Notes: a model not told the origin generated them from the letters alone. A stretch of DNA of 46,467 nt from Alistipes sp. (GCA_017403125.1 JAFQOR010000004.1:1-46467), one strand, 5' to 3'. Counted from the first letter of the stretch, positions 35,110 to 43,044 are shown. Made by a program: numbers and translations.

Positions 35110-35990
35110 CGTTGTTTGAACATCTTAATAAGTTCTACGACATAGTCGTCATCGGTTGCCACCTCGGCAACATCCACGCGGTTGTGGCGCATGATGTCGG
35201 CTACTCGGCCATAGCTGTCGTTATAGTTCTTTGTCCAATATTCGCGTACACGTCGCGACGAGGTGTCGAGCCATGCGCGCTTGCCGCTCTCTGCGTCCTC
35301 AACCTCGATGATGCCAACATCGGGCAACGTGGCATCGCGCTTGTCGAATACGCGCACCGCCATGATGTCATGACGCGACGAAGCAATCTTTATAGCCTCT
35401 TCCAACTTTGCAATGTCTGTTGGGGCATCAACCATATCCGACAGTAGGAATACCGTCGCGCGCTTCTTGCTTATACCCGCCATAAAGCGTACAGCCTCGG
35501 ATATGGCTGTCGAGCGACCTGTGGGTGTGAATTGCACAAGTTCGCGTATGATGGTTAGGATATGGCTGCGACCCTTCTTCGGTGGAATGAACTTTTCGAC
35601 TTTGTCGGAGAAGAGTATGCACCCAACCTTGTCGTTGTTCTTTGCTGCCGAGAAGGCGAGTGTAGCGGCAATCTCGGTGATGATGTTCTTCTTGGTAAGC
35701 TCCGTAGAGCCGAAGAGTCGCGAGTCCGAGACGTCGATGAGCAACATCATCGTCAGCTCGCGCTCCTCCTCATACACCTTAATATGCGTGCGTTCCGAAC
35801 GTGCCGTAACATTCCAGTCGATGTCGCGCACATCGTCGCCGGCGCGATACTCCCTCACCTCGGCGAACGACATACCACGACCGCGAAAAGCCGTATGGTA
35901 CTTACCGGCGAATATCTCGTCCGAGAGACCACGCGTCTTTATCTCGACCTTGCGCACGCGGCGCAAAATATCGTTCTCGCTGAGCTGCAT
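35106..35990 (-). CDS. DUF58 domain protein (Bat operon)
   Basis: A 294-residue cytoplasmic protein. The DUF58 signature GKYHTAFRGRGMSFAEVREYRAGDD-type segment and DIDWNVTAR are intact, and the following region has a degenerate VWA fold (LLIDVSDSR). DUF58 proteins are almost always encoded next to MoxR ATPases, as here, and are thought to be chaperone-type partners for VWA proteins. It lies 3 bases after moxR and overlaps the next gene by 4 bases. Confidence 0.9.
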   Translation of the reverse strand: MQLSENDILRRVRKVEIKTRGLSDEIFAGKYHTAFRGRGMSFAEVREYRAGDDVRDIDWNVTARSERTHIKVYEEERELTMMLLIDVSDSRLFGSTELTKKNIITEIAATLAFSAAKNNDKVGCILFSDKVEKFIPPKKGRSHILTIIRELVQFTPTGRSTAISEAVRFMAGISKKRATVFLLSDMVDAPTDIAKLEEAIKIASSRHDIMAVRVFDKRDATLPDVGIIEVEDAESGKRAWLDTSSRRVREYWTKNYNDSYGRVADIMRHNRVDVAEVATDDDYVVELIKMFKQR

Positions 35991-35993
35991 TGT

Positions 35994-36992
35994 TTAGGGG
36001 ACTATGACGTTGTTCAAAATGTCGGTTATAATCTGCTCGGTGGTGATGTTCTCTGCCTCCGCCTCGTAGGTGAGACCTATGCGGTGACGCAAAACGTCGT
36101 GACATACGGCGCGCACATCCTCCGGAATAACATATCCGCGGCGCTGGATAAAGGCATAGGCGCGTGCAGCCTTTGCCAAGGCTATGCTGGCTCGTGGTGA
36201 ACCGCCATACGAGATTAGGGGCTGCAAGTGGTTAAGACGATACTCCGAAGGCTCGCGCGTAGCGAAGATAATGTCGATGATATACTTCTCGATTTTCTCG
36301 TCCATATACACCTGATTTACAACCTCACGTGCTCGCATAATATCCTCGGGAGAGATAACTTTGTTCACCTCCGGCATGCCGCGCCCCGAGAGGTTCATGC
36401 GGATGATGTCCAGTTCCTCCATGCGCTTCGGATACGATATCTTTGCTTTGAGCATGAAGCGGTCGGTTTGTGCCTCGGGCAGAGGATACGTACCCTCCTG
36501 CTCCAACGGGTTTTGTGTTGCGAGCACCAAGAAGGGTTGTGGCAGAGCGTATGTCGTATCGCCAATGGTCACCTGTTTCTCCTGCATAGCCTCCAACAGT
36601 GCCGATTGCACCTTGGCGGGGGAGCGGTTAATCTCGTCGGCAAGGATGAAGTTTGCAAAGATAGGACCATGTTTTACCTTGAACTCCTCGCTACGTTGTG
36701 AGTATATAAGTGTACCGATAAGGTCGGCAGGTAGCAGGTCCGGAGTGAACTGTATGCGTGCGAATTTTGCATCTACGGCCTTCGATAGAGTGGTGATGGC
36801 AAGTGTCTTGGCAAGACCCGGAACACCCTCCAAAAGAATATGTCCGTCGGAGAGCAGACCTATGAGTAGGGTGTCGATAAGGTGTTGCTGACCTACAATT
36901 ACGCGCCCCATCTCGCGGCGGAGGGTATCGACAAATATCGACTCCTGCTCGATATGGGCATTAAGTTCCTTGATGTTGATTACTTCGTTCAT
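35994..36992 (-). CDS. MoxR-type AAA+ ATPase
   Basis: A 332-residue cytoplasmic AAA+ ATPase, first gene of the bat operon. The Walker A motif is EGVPGLAKT (about residues 55-63), Walker B is ILADEINRSPAK, and sensor-1 is VLATQNPLEQEGTYPLPEAQ with the following DRFMLK, all characteristic of MoxR. MoxR ATPases act as chaperones for VWA-domain proteins. A -7 box lies 108 bases upstream. Confidence 0.95.
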   Translation of the reverse strand: MNEVINIKELNAHIEQESIFVDTLRREMGRVIVGQQHLIDTLLIGLLSDGHILLEGVPGLAKTLAITTLSKAVDAKFARIQFTPDLLPADLIGTLIYSQRSEEFKVKHGPIFANFILADEINRSPAKVQSALLEAMQEKQVTIGDTTYALPQPFLVLATQNPLEQEGTYPLPEAQTDRFMLKAKISYPKRMEELDIIRMNLSGRGMPEVNKVISPEDIMRAREVVNQVYMDEKIEKYIIDIIFATREPSEYRLNHLQPLISYGGSPRASIALAKAARAYAFIQRRGYVIPEDVRAVCHDVLRHRIGLTYEAEAENITTEQIITDILNNVIVP

Positions 36993-37099
36993 TGTTGAAT
37001 CTATTTATTAGCTCTTTTTTAACTCCATTTCATGGCGCCACACCACTCTTGCAGCGGGGGTGCTCGTATCTCGAAACGCGCTATAACGCCTAAATATTG

Positions 37100-37107
37100 C
37101 AAATTTA
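37100..37107 (-). promoter_or_regulatory. -7 box of the moxR-bat operon
   Basis: Minus strand TAAATTTG, full TAnnTTTG match, about 108 bases before the moxR ATG. No -33 TTG is evident. Confidence 0.5.
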
Positions 37108-37154
37108 TGAAAATTATTTGAAAAAAAGATGCATTATACGGCACTAATTAAGAA

Positions 37155-37182
37155 GAGGTTGCCCAATGTTTCGGACAACCTC
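37155..37182 (-). terminator. Terminator of the AraC-type regulator gene
   Basis: Minus strand GAGGTTG-T-CC pairs with GG-G-CAACCTC around an 8-base loop, followed by TTCTTAATT. It lies 55 bases after the regulator stop codon and separates it from the bat operon promoter. Confidence 0.65.
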
Positions 37183-37236
37183 CTGCTCTCTGTTATCTCT
37201 TTTAGGAGTAATCTCAAAGGCTCTTGCTTCGCAATA

Positions 37237-38100
37237 CTACTGCTGCTGCTCGGTATCGCGCTTTGCTCGCGCCTCCTTACGAATCTTCAACGGCGTCTTT
37301 TTGAGGTATTTACGGCAGAATAGCGCAAAGTGACCATGGTTCGTGAAGCTATACATCTTGATGATGCTCTTCAACGGCACGTTGGTCTCGGTGAGTAGGC
37401 GCTCGATTTCGATTATTCGCTGCTTCTGCATCCAACTATACGGTGTATCGTGGAACTCCTGCTTGAACATGTTATTGAAGTGCTGGATGCTGAATCCACA
37501 GATGTCTGCCAACTCCTCGACGGTCTTTACGCGCGGTGCATTGTTCTTCACGAGCGATACAAACGACTGGTTGCGGTCGAAGAGGTTGTAGAAGGTGCGG
37601 AGCTGAATCTGCTGTGTGTAGAAGAATTTGAAGATTACGAACATCTCCTGTATCTTGGCGCGGTGGAGGTGGTTACACTTCATTCCATTTTGCAGATACA
37701 TCTTCATCGACTGCAACAACAAGGTCATAGGCTCGTTGAAGGCTACCTGCGTAAACTTGTAGTTTATCTTCTTGATTTTGCCTACGATGCTGTTGAAGGG
37801 AATCATGTCACAGGCTGCGCCCGCAGCGATGAAGTGTGCCTTGATAATCTCCACATCGGTCAAAGCGGTGATTTCGTAGCAATAGGCGCGGAAGCAGAAA
37901 ACAAAGTGACCCTCGCGCACGGTGTAGTCGCGACGCTCTTCGGATGTAATCTCGAAGTTACCCGACATGAGGAATACCAAGCTATTTTGGTCACCACGGT
38001 CGATTAAAAGTTTCTCACCCTCCTTTAACGTATAGTATTTGAAACCGGCTTCGGGTTCAAGTGTGTATGAGTGGCATGTTGCCGGACATTGGTTAGACAT
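37237..38100 (-). CDS. AraC-family transcriptional regulator
   Basis: A 287-residue regulator. The start at 38100 (MSNQCPATCH) was chosen because a strong promoter sits at 38156-38185, so the open frame extending to 38220 cannot be fully translated. The N-terminal half is a cupin-type sensor of unknown ligand (LKEGEKLLIDRGDQNSLVFLMSGNF). The C-terminal AraC domain has two helix-turn-helix units: EELADICGFSIQHFNNMFKQ and the more divergent LKSIIKMYSFTNHGHFALFCRKY, ending KTPLKIRK. The C-terminus is a QQQ tail. Its neighbours do not indicate a target. Confidence 0.87.
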   Translation of the reverse strand: MSNQCPATCHSYTLEPEAGFKYYTLKEGEKLLIDRGDQNSLVFLMSGNFEITSEERRDYTVREGHFVFCFRAYCYEITALTDVEIIKAHFIAAGAACDMIPFNSIVGKIKKINYKFTQVAFNEPMTLLLQSMKMYLQNGMKCNHLHRAKIQEMFVIFKFFYTQQIQLRTFYNLFDRNQSFVSLVKNNAPRVKTVEELADICGFSIQHFNNMFKQEFHDTPYSWMQKQRIIEIERLLTETNVPLKSIIKMYSFTNHGHFALFCRKYLKKTPLKIRKEARAKRDTEQQQ

Positions 38101-38155
38101 ACAGATATTGGTATTTAGGTTATTTTTTACACTTATTTGTTCATGTTCAACTTCA

Positions 38156-38185
38156 CAAATATACATAACAATTTTTAATCTGCAA
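38156..38185 (-). promoter_or_regulatory. Promoter of the AraC-type regulator
   Basis: Minus strand TTG (38183-38185), 19 bases, TATATTTG (38156-38163): same architecture as the lipoprotein promoter. The predicted transcript starts about 50 bases before the ATG at 38100. Confidence 0.7.
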
Positions 38186-38305
38186 GCATTTAGCATCAAA
38201 AAAGTGTAAAATATGTGCATTATTGCTCTTAATCGGTCCTTTTTCGACGTGTGATAAGAGCATAAAACCCTAAATTTTAGTTTGATTAACTATGTATTAG
38301 TGTGG

Positions 38306-39376
38306 CTATGGCTCGAAGTTACAGCGGAGCATTATGGGTGGCTCCTGTTCCGACTTTATTCGGCCTATCATCCTATCGAGGTACTCTTGGATGTCGTCGC
38401 GCAGCTGCTTGTACAGCGGGCACGATGTGTAGTTCTCGTTATCGAGCAGCACGTCGCGTATGGAGCGCAGTGTATTGGTGTAGTTTTTAAGCTCGTTTTG
38501 CAGCGCAACACCCTCTATCTTCGAGCTGTTTATCTTGGCTATGGATAGTTGTCGCAGTTTGTCGCATACGGCAGATAGCACTACCAGCACTACGTTGTCC
38601 ATCAGCGTATGCCCGTGCATAAAGAGGTAGCAATTCTCGCTTGCGACCCCTCTCTTTTCGAGGCGTTGCCCAAACTCTTCGACCTCGGTCACCATATCGG
38701 GGTTGGCATATTCGAGGGCGAGTAGGCGCCGCTCTACATTGCGTTTGAGCCACGTTAGCGTATTCTCGCCATTGTGTCTTATGTCCAAAAAGTTGAGGCG
38801 TACCGAGGCACGAAATTCTGCAAGCGTAAATACATTTTCGTGCGATAGGCGCGCCGAGTAGCAATACCACAGGAATAGTGGGTAGATTATTTTGGAGTAG
38901 TTGGCGAAGAATAGCTCGAAGTCGAATATGCGCGTATCGTTCTTGGTTGCCTTAACGCATACGTTACGTAGCGACGGTGCATAGCATAGGTAGTTCTCGG
39001 TGGCGTAGGTGTAGGTGTGGAACATGTTGTCGGCCGAGAGTACCGCCTGCGACTGCTCGGTTTCGCCATTGAAGATGTAGTCGAAGTCGGAGTCCACGCA
39101 TAGCAACACGCTGTCGGGCTTTGTGCGCTCAATCATCGACAGCAACACCTTCTTGCCTTTGGGTAGGTCATCGCGGTTGGGAACAGATATTTCGAATCGC
39201 AGATAGGGGTTATGGAAGTGGTCGAATATGCCTCGCCAGAAGGCGACATCTTCGTACCCCTCGACATAGACATGTACCAGGTACCTGTCATCTTCGGGGG
39301 GCAGAATCTCCGGTAGTTGCTCCGGACGGTATGCCGTGAGGTCGCGACGACCTCTGTTGCGCTTATTTCTGCTCAT
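38306..39376 (-). CDS. DUF4435 / TOPRIM-like protein
   Basis: A 356-residue protein. The first codon of the open frame is GTG at 39379 and an ATG follows directly at 39376, which is used here. The N-terminal third has the features of DUF4435: YVEGYEDVAFW with the TOPRIM-type glutamate (about residue 36) and, after about 50 residues, VLLCVDSDFDYI with a DxD-type acidic pair, then YTYATENYLC. The rest is helical with no other recognised domain. DUF4435 is also the fold of AriB, the toxin-like nuclease of the PARIS anti-phage system, whose partner AriA is an ATPase; no ATPase neighbour is present here. The gene is monocistronic between a regulator and a SUI1 gene. A nucleic-acid processing role is plausible but unproven. 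Confidence 0.75.
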   Translation of the reverse strand: MSRNKRNRGRRDLTAYRPEQLPEILPPEDDRYLVHVYVEGYEDVAFWRGIFDHFHNPYLRFEISVPNRDDLPKGKKVLLSMIERTKPDSVLLCVDSDFDYIFNGETEQSQAVLSADNMFHTYTYATENYLCYAPSLRNVCVKATKNDTRIFDFELFFANYSKIIYPLFLWYCYSARLSHENVFTLAEFRASVRLNFLDIRHNGENTLTWLKRNVERRLLALEYANPDMVTEVEEFGQRLEKRGVASENCYLFMHGHTLMDNVVLVVLSAVCDKLRQLSIAKINSSKIEGVALQNELKNYTNTLRSIRDVLLDNENYTSCPLYKQLRDDIQEYLDRMIGRIKSEQEPPIMLRCNFEP

Positions 39377-39403
39377 CACTCGTAAAGTTAGAAATTATTT
39401 TTG

Positions 39404-39411
39404 TATTTTTG
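39404..39411 (+). promoter_or_regulatory. -7 box of the SUI1-type gene
   Basis: TATTTTTG, full TAnnTTTG match, 46 bases before the SUI1 ATG. No convincing -33 element. Confidence 0.45.
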
Positions 39412-39430
39412 TACTCGATGAGGTTTTTTT

Positions 39431-39457
39431 ATGAATAAAAGTGAACTTTTAGCCTAA
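39431..39457 (+). CDS. Short upstream ORF coupled to the SUI1-type gene
   Basis: ATG at 39431 opens an 8-codon frame (MNKSELLA) whose TAA overlaps the SUI1 ATG as TAATG. It lies downstream of the predicted promoter and therefore in the leader. The arrangement would allow translational coupling; it could also be chance, as the peptide has no recognisable features. Confidence 0.35.
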   Translation: MNKSELLA

Positions 39458-39798
39458 TGACAAACGATTGGAAGGAGCGTCTGGGTGTCGTTTTCTCGAC
39501 AAATCCCGACTATAAGTACGATACCAAAGAGGAGGTGGAGACCGCTACTCTCGAACCTCAAAAGCAGAATCTGCGTATATGGCTCGATAGATTGAAGGGT
39601 GGTCGAGTGGCTACCGTAGTGCGCGGTTTTGTGGGTACGGATGACGACTTGGCGGCTCTGGGCAAGGAGCTGAAAACGAGGTGTGGTGTGGGAGGCACAG
39701 CCAAGGATGGCGAGATAATTATTCAGGGAGATCACCGTGATAGGGTAATGGAGTTGTTGCAGAAGGCAGGGTATCGTTGTAAGAAGTCGGGCGGATAA
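39457..39798 (+). CDS. SUI1/eIF1-family translation factor (YciH-like)
   Basis: A 113-residue protein. The C-terminal half carries the SUI1 fold: LRIWLDRLKGGRVATVVRGF, KELKTRCGVGGTAKDGEIIIQGDHRD, in which KCGxGG(T) and IxxQGDHR are the family hallmarks. Bacterial members (YciH) are related to archaeal/eukaryotic aIF1/eIF1 and affect start-codon fidelity. The N-terminal 45 residues are variable. It is monocistronic. Confidence 0.92.
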   Translation: MTNDWKERLGVVFSTNPDYKYDTKEEVETATLEPQKQNLRIWLDRLKGGRVATVVRGFVGTDDDLAALGKELKTRCGVGGTAKDGEIIIQGDHRDRVMELLQKAGYRCKKSGG

Positions 39799-39909
39799 CG
39801 TCCCTAAAATCACCTCGATGCACTCTATGAAACTCGCTAAAATAGGGTGTGAGCACTCTATAAATTAAAAACTTTATAAAAATTATAGAAATTTTTTAAT
39901 AAAATACTT

Positions 39910-39938
39910 GTCTATATCAAATTTACTATTTACCTTTG
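39910..39938 (+). promoter_or_regulatory. Promoter of the candidate small RNA
   Basis: A TTG ending at 39910 is followed by 20 bases and TACCTTTG (39931-39938). No open reading frame with coding character follows, so the promoter probably drives the RNA described in the next entry. Confidence 0.6.
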
Positions 39939-39944
39939 CACCGA

Positions 39945-40107
39945 AGTTTTAAGGTTCATTTAGGTTGGTAGTTTTAGGTTGGAGAGGACAATCGAAGGGT
40001 TGTGGCAAAAGGTGCCGAGTTGTTTCGACAGGCAGGTTTTGTTACTAAAACAGGCAGCGGTGCTCGCTGTGCATGTTGAATACCTTTCGGTGGTCCTCAA
40101 ATTTTTT
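39945..40107 (+). ncRNA. Candidate structured small RNA (about 160 nt), family not identified
   Basis: A 16-bp closing helix joins GAGGACAATCGAAGGG (39984-39999) to CCTTTCGGTGGTCCTC (40083-40098), with 13 Watson-Crick pairs, two G.U pairs and one mismatch, and is followed by a T-run at 40102-40107. Inside are GGCA/TGCC (40005-40015), GTTTT/AAAAC (about 40036-40051) and CAGCG/CGCTG hairpins (about 40054-40068). The 38 bases before the helix are G/T-rich. The unit therefore has a promoter, a compact fold and a U-tract but no coding potential. The total size of about 160 nt is compatible with a 6S-type RNA or the Bacteroidales-1 family. The SRP motif GGAAGGnAGCA is absent, as are RNase P and tmRNA motifs. 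Confidence 0.6.
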
Positions 40108-40193
40108 ATGTGTTATTGCATCTCTAATGCAATTGCTGTGATGGACATAGTAAAAGTCATATATCGTAGCACCATATTATAGTACCTTATAAT

Positions 40194-40234
40194 ATAAGAT
40201 TGGCTGCCGTAATATGTATGGCAGCCAATCTTAT
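40194..40234. terminator. Bidirectional terminator downstream of the TonB-C gene
   Basis: ATAAGATTGGCTGCC (40194-40208) pairs perfectly with GGCAGCCAATCTTAT (40220-40234) around an 11-base loop. It is 18 bases after the leftward TonB-C gene ends and also blocks rightward reading from the RNA unit. The stretch 40108-40193 shows nothing else recognisable. Confidence 0.8.
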
Positions 40235-40252
40235 TATCTATCCATAATGTAG

Positions 40253-40894
40253 TTACAGGCCAATGGTGGTATTGCTGCTCAAAGTAAAGATCACGGGTAG
40301 AACAAACTGTACCGAAACCTTTTTGCCATTCTCGATGCCGGGAACCCAGCGTGGTGACGAGAGAAGTACGCGACGTGCCTCCTCCATAAAGGGCTCTTCG
40401 GCTTCTTGGAGGAATTTGATAGATTCGGCGGGGATATATCCATTGCTATTTACCGTAAATTGCACGACAAGCTTCGCCTCCTTGCCTCGTTCTACCATCT
40501 CTGCGGGGAAGCGGATGTTCTGCATTACCCATACCTGAAATGTCTCGATGCCGCCATTGAGAAACATCGGCATTATGTCGGTTGCGACAAAGGTCTCGTC
40601 TGCCGTTATTAGGTTGATAATCATTACGCCGTTGCTAATGTCTCCGAGGTGTTCGTAGGCCTTGGCATCTTCGTCCTTGACGATGGTTATTGACTCTATG
40701 TCCGTTGGAGCCAGAGCCTCCACCTCGTCGAGTGTCACAGCCCGGTTATCGATTACGTATAGTGGCTGCTGTGGCTCATTGTTCGATAGTGATACATGGC
40801 TCGGGATGTCGGCAGTGTATGCCATGGTAGGAGTCGTGGCGGCTGATGCTATGAGTAGTATTGCCGCAATACATGTGTGTTTCATGGGATTCAT
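40253..40894 (-). CDS. Secreted plug-like plus TonB C-terminal domain protein
   Basis: A 213-residue exported protein with signal peptide (about 1-25, ending PTMA). Residues 45-100 (PLYVIDNRAV, DIESITIVKDEDAKAYEHLGDISNGVMII) resemble the plug-domain core of SusC/TonB-dependent receptors, where PLYVIDG and DIESIEVLKD...GxxGANGVVLI are typical. Residues of about 115-213 form a TonB C-terminal domain: VQFTVNSNGYI, EARRVLLSSPRWVPGIENGKKVSVQFVLPV. No N-terminal membrane anchor of the usual TonB type remains after signal cleavage. Similar plug-like and TonB-C modules occur fused to M56 peptidases in Bacteroidetes. Function unknown. ATG at 40885 is an alternative start. Confidence 0.78.
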   Translation of the reverse strand: MNPMKHTCIAAILLIASAATTPTMAYTADIPSHVSLSNNEPQQPLYVIDNRAVTLDEVEALAPTDIESITIVKDEDAKAYEHLGDISNGVMIINLITADETFVATDIMPMFLNGGIETFQVWVMQNIRFPAEMVERGKEAKLVVQFTVNSNGYIPAESIKFLQEAEEPFMEEARRVLLSSPRWVPGIENGKKVSVQFVLPVIFTLSSNTTIGL

Positions 40895-40956
40895 ACGAAT
40901 TGCTTTTTTGTGTTAAACTTTGTGTTGGTGCGCATCAACTATTTATTTCTCTTGTG

Positions 40957-40964
40957 CAAAGGTA
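40957..40964 (-). promoter_or_regulatory. -7 box of the TonB-C gene
   Basis: Minus strand TACCTTTG, full TAnnTTTG match, 63 bases before the start codon, with TTG 21 bases further upstream. Confidence 0.55.
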
Positions 40965-41072
40965 CTACATGGCTCCCTGTTTACCCAATATTTTATGTTA
41001 AACAGTGTTAAAAGATTTGTTAAATAGTGTTAAAGCTTTCGTGCTTTGAATATGGCGTAAGGGAATTATTCC

Positions 41073-41080
41073 TATCTTTG
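41073..41080 (+). promoter_or_regulatory. -7 box of the two-component operon
   Basis: TATCTTTG, full TAnnTTTG match, 31 bases before the histidine kinase ATG. A TTTG lies 24 bases upstream, wider than usual. Confidence 0.5.
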
Positions 41081-41110
41081 TAGTAAGAGATTTCTATATT
41101 CCAACTGCAA

Positions 41111-42328
41111 ATGATAAAGTATAGATTTATTATCATATCGTCTGTTGTGGTGCTGTCGCTCGCACTACTCTGCTCTGTCGAGGCTTTTTGGGCTGTTAGA
41201 TCCTATCGAGAAATGCGCGAGTCATATCGCCGGCAGATCGAGAGTGTACTCACCGAGGCGTCGCTGCAATATATGGATAACACCATGCCCAATGCAACAA
41301 CAATCAAGATTGGTAATATCGAGCGTCTTGATGCCCTTGTTGGGGAGGGGTTGCGCACTTCGGGTATCAAGACCGAGTATTGTATCGAGGTGCTGACAAC
41401 AACCAATCAGGCTCCCTTGCCTATAATGTCAGTGGGCGCTATTGGGCATGATAAGCGCCTGATGGCGGTTGAGTGCGGAACGCCACCATTACTTATGCGT
41501 CTCACGGTCGAGGACCCACATGATAATATACTATATGGTATGCGTTGGGTGTTGATTCTTCAAGCACTCTCCATCGTGGTGCTAATCGTCGCCTTTGTCT
41601 ATATGCTGCGTACGTTGTTCCGTGCCAAGAGCGTCGAGCACATACGACGCGACCTTACCCACAACATAACACACGAGTTGAAGACACCTATTGCGGCAGC
41701 TTATGCCGCTACGGACACGTTGCGTACGATGCCACAGCTCGCCGAAGATGCTCGGCTACGAGATGAGTATCTCGATATGACCCTTTTGGAGTTGCGGCGT
41801 TTGGGTGATATGGTCGATGAGATTCTGCGAAACTCTACCGAGAGTCATACATCCATGCAGTTGCGCAAACATGAATGTCGCTTGGCGGATATCGTAGATA
41901 AGGTTGTTGCCTCCGTGGCACTCAAATACTCATCACGCACTATCGTGTGGAGGGTAAATGTGGCTTCCGATATCGTTGTTTTGGCCGATAGTTTTCACCT
42001 CACGGGTGCCATCAGTGCAATTGTCGATAATGCGGTGAAGTATGCCGATGGCGATGTTGAGGTCGGAATAGATGTCGAGGAGCGGGGCGCCTATACCTAT
42101 CTGTCAATCGAGGATAATGGGCGCGGAGTGGCGCGCCGAGAGTTGCGTCGCATCTTCGATAAATATTACCGCATACCGCAGGGTGATCGTCACGATAGCC
42201 GAGGCTATGGCTTGGGGCTCTATTATGCTCGCGGTGTTGCCCGACGGCATGGTGGCGATATTGAGGTACGCTCGAAACTCAACAAAGGCTCATGTTTTAC
42301 GATAAAAATAGAACGCTATGGTAAGTAG
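41111..42328 (+). CDS. Sensor histidine kinase (RprX-like)
   Basis: A 405-residue inner-membrane kinase. Two membrane segments (about 4-27 and 146-166) bracket a periplasmic sensor region of about 120 residues with no recognised domain. The HisKA phosphoacceptor is in NITHELKTPIAA (His about 194). The HATPase_c domain has the N box DNAVKYAD, the G1 box DNGRGV and the G2 box RGYGLGLYY. The gene overlaps the response regulator start by 11 bases. In Bacteroides the RprX/RprY pair has this arrangement; orthology is suggested by pairing and kinase-core resemblance, not proven. Confidence 0.93.
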   Translation: MIKYRFIIISSVVVLSLALLCSVEAFWAVRSYREMRESYRRQIESVLTEASLQYMDNTMPNATTIKIGNIERLDALVGEGLRTSGIKTEYCIEVLTTTNQAPLPIMSVGAIGHDKRLMAVECGTPPLLMRLTVEDPHDNILYGMRWVLILQALSIVVLIVAFVYMLRTLFRAKSVEHIRRDLTHNITHELKTPIAAAYAATDTLRTMPQLAEDARLRDEYLDMTLLELRRLGDMVDEILRNSTESHTSMQLRKHECRLADIVDKVVASVALKYSSRTIVWRVNVASDIVVLADSFHLTGAISAIVDNAVKYADGDVEVGIDVEERGAYTYLSIEDNGRGVARRELRRIFDKYYRIPQGDRHDSRGYGLGLYYARGVARRHGGDIEVRSKLNKGSCFTIKIERYGK

Positions 42329-43019
42329 GCGAATACTTATTGTCGAGGATGAGGATGTATTGCGACGCATATTGACCGATGCACTCACCTGCGCCGGCTA
42401 CGAGGTAGTTGCTGCTGCGGATGGGGAGCAGGGTTTGTTGCTTTTCGATGCCCACTGCCCCGATCTTGTTGTTGCCGACATAATGCTTCCGCGTATGGAC
42501 GGATTCGATATGGTGCGCCGCATGCGTAGTCGTCGCGAGGCGACACAATATCTCTTCCTCTCGGCACGTAGTGATGCCGAAGATGTGGTTGATGGGTTCA
42601 AGGCGGGAGCTTCGGATTATATCCGTAAGCCCTTTGCTATGAACGAATTGTTGGTGCGCATCGAGGCGCTACTATCGCGCTTTGCCGATGCCGATGACCG
42701 GATAGTGTTCGATATAGGCGAATATAGCTACGATAGCTCGGCTCAAATACTTGTGCGTGGAGCCAAGAGCGTACGTCTCTCGTCGCGCGAGGCATCAATA
42801 CTCACTGCCCTTGTGCGTAGCCACGGCAAGGTGGTGAGCAGCAGGAGTCTGTTGCTTGATATTTGGGGCGATGACAGCTACTATAATCTGCGTTCGCTCA
42901 ATGTCTATGTTTCGAAGTTGCGCGCCATGTTGCATGCTGATAGCAGTGTCGAGATTATATCGGAGCGAGGTATCGGTTATAAGCTTTGCGTTGATAAGTC
43001 GAGAAAAAATGGGAAATGA
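42318..43019 (+). CDS. OmpR-type response regulator (RprY-like)
   Basis: A 233-residue response regulator. The receiver domain has acidic residues Glu10/Asp11, phosphoacceptor Asp54 in VVADIMLP, the conserved switch Ser (FLSARSD) and Lys in IRKPF. The C-terminal winged-helix domain of OmpR/PhoB type ends RGIGYKL. It is co-transcribed with the preceding kinase. Targets cannot be read from this window. Confidence 0.95.
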   Translation: MVSRRILIVEDEDVLRRILTDALTCAGYEVVAAADGEQGLLLFDAHCPDLVVADIMLPRMDGFDMVRRMRSRREATQYLFLSARSDAEDVVDGFKAGASDYIRKPFAMNELLVRIEALLSRFADADDRIVFDIGEYSYDSSAQILVRGAKSVRLSSREASILTALVRSHGKVVSSRSLLLDIWGDDSYYNLRSLNVYVSKLRAMLHADSSVEIISERGIGYKLCVDKSRKNGK

Positions 43020-43044
43020 TAGGTGGAATGTCAGCAAAAAAGTG

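Noticed and set aside
38101-38220. N-terminal extension of the AraC-type regulator
   Set aside because: A complete -33/-7 promoter lies inside it, so the transcript begins downstream.
38225-38261. GCTCTTA/TAAGAGC hairpin downstream of the DUF4435 gene
   Set aside because: Only 7 pairs with a 23-base loop and no U-tract in the needed direction; too weak to call a terminator.
39945-40107. Signal recognition particle RNA
   Set aside because: The nearly universal apical GGAAGGnAGCA-type motif is missing although GCAGC occurs; RNase P and tmRNA cores are also absent.
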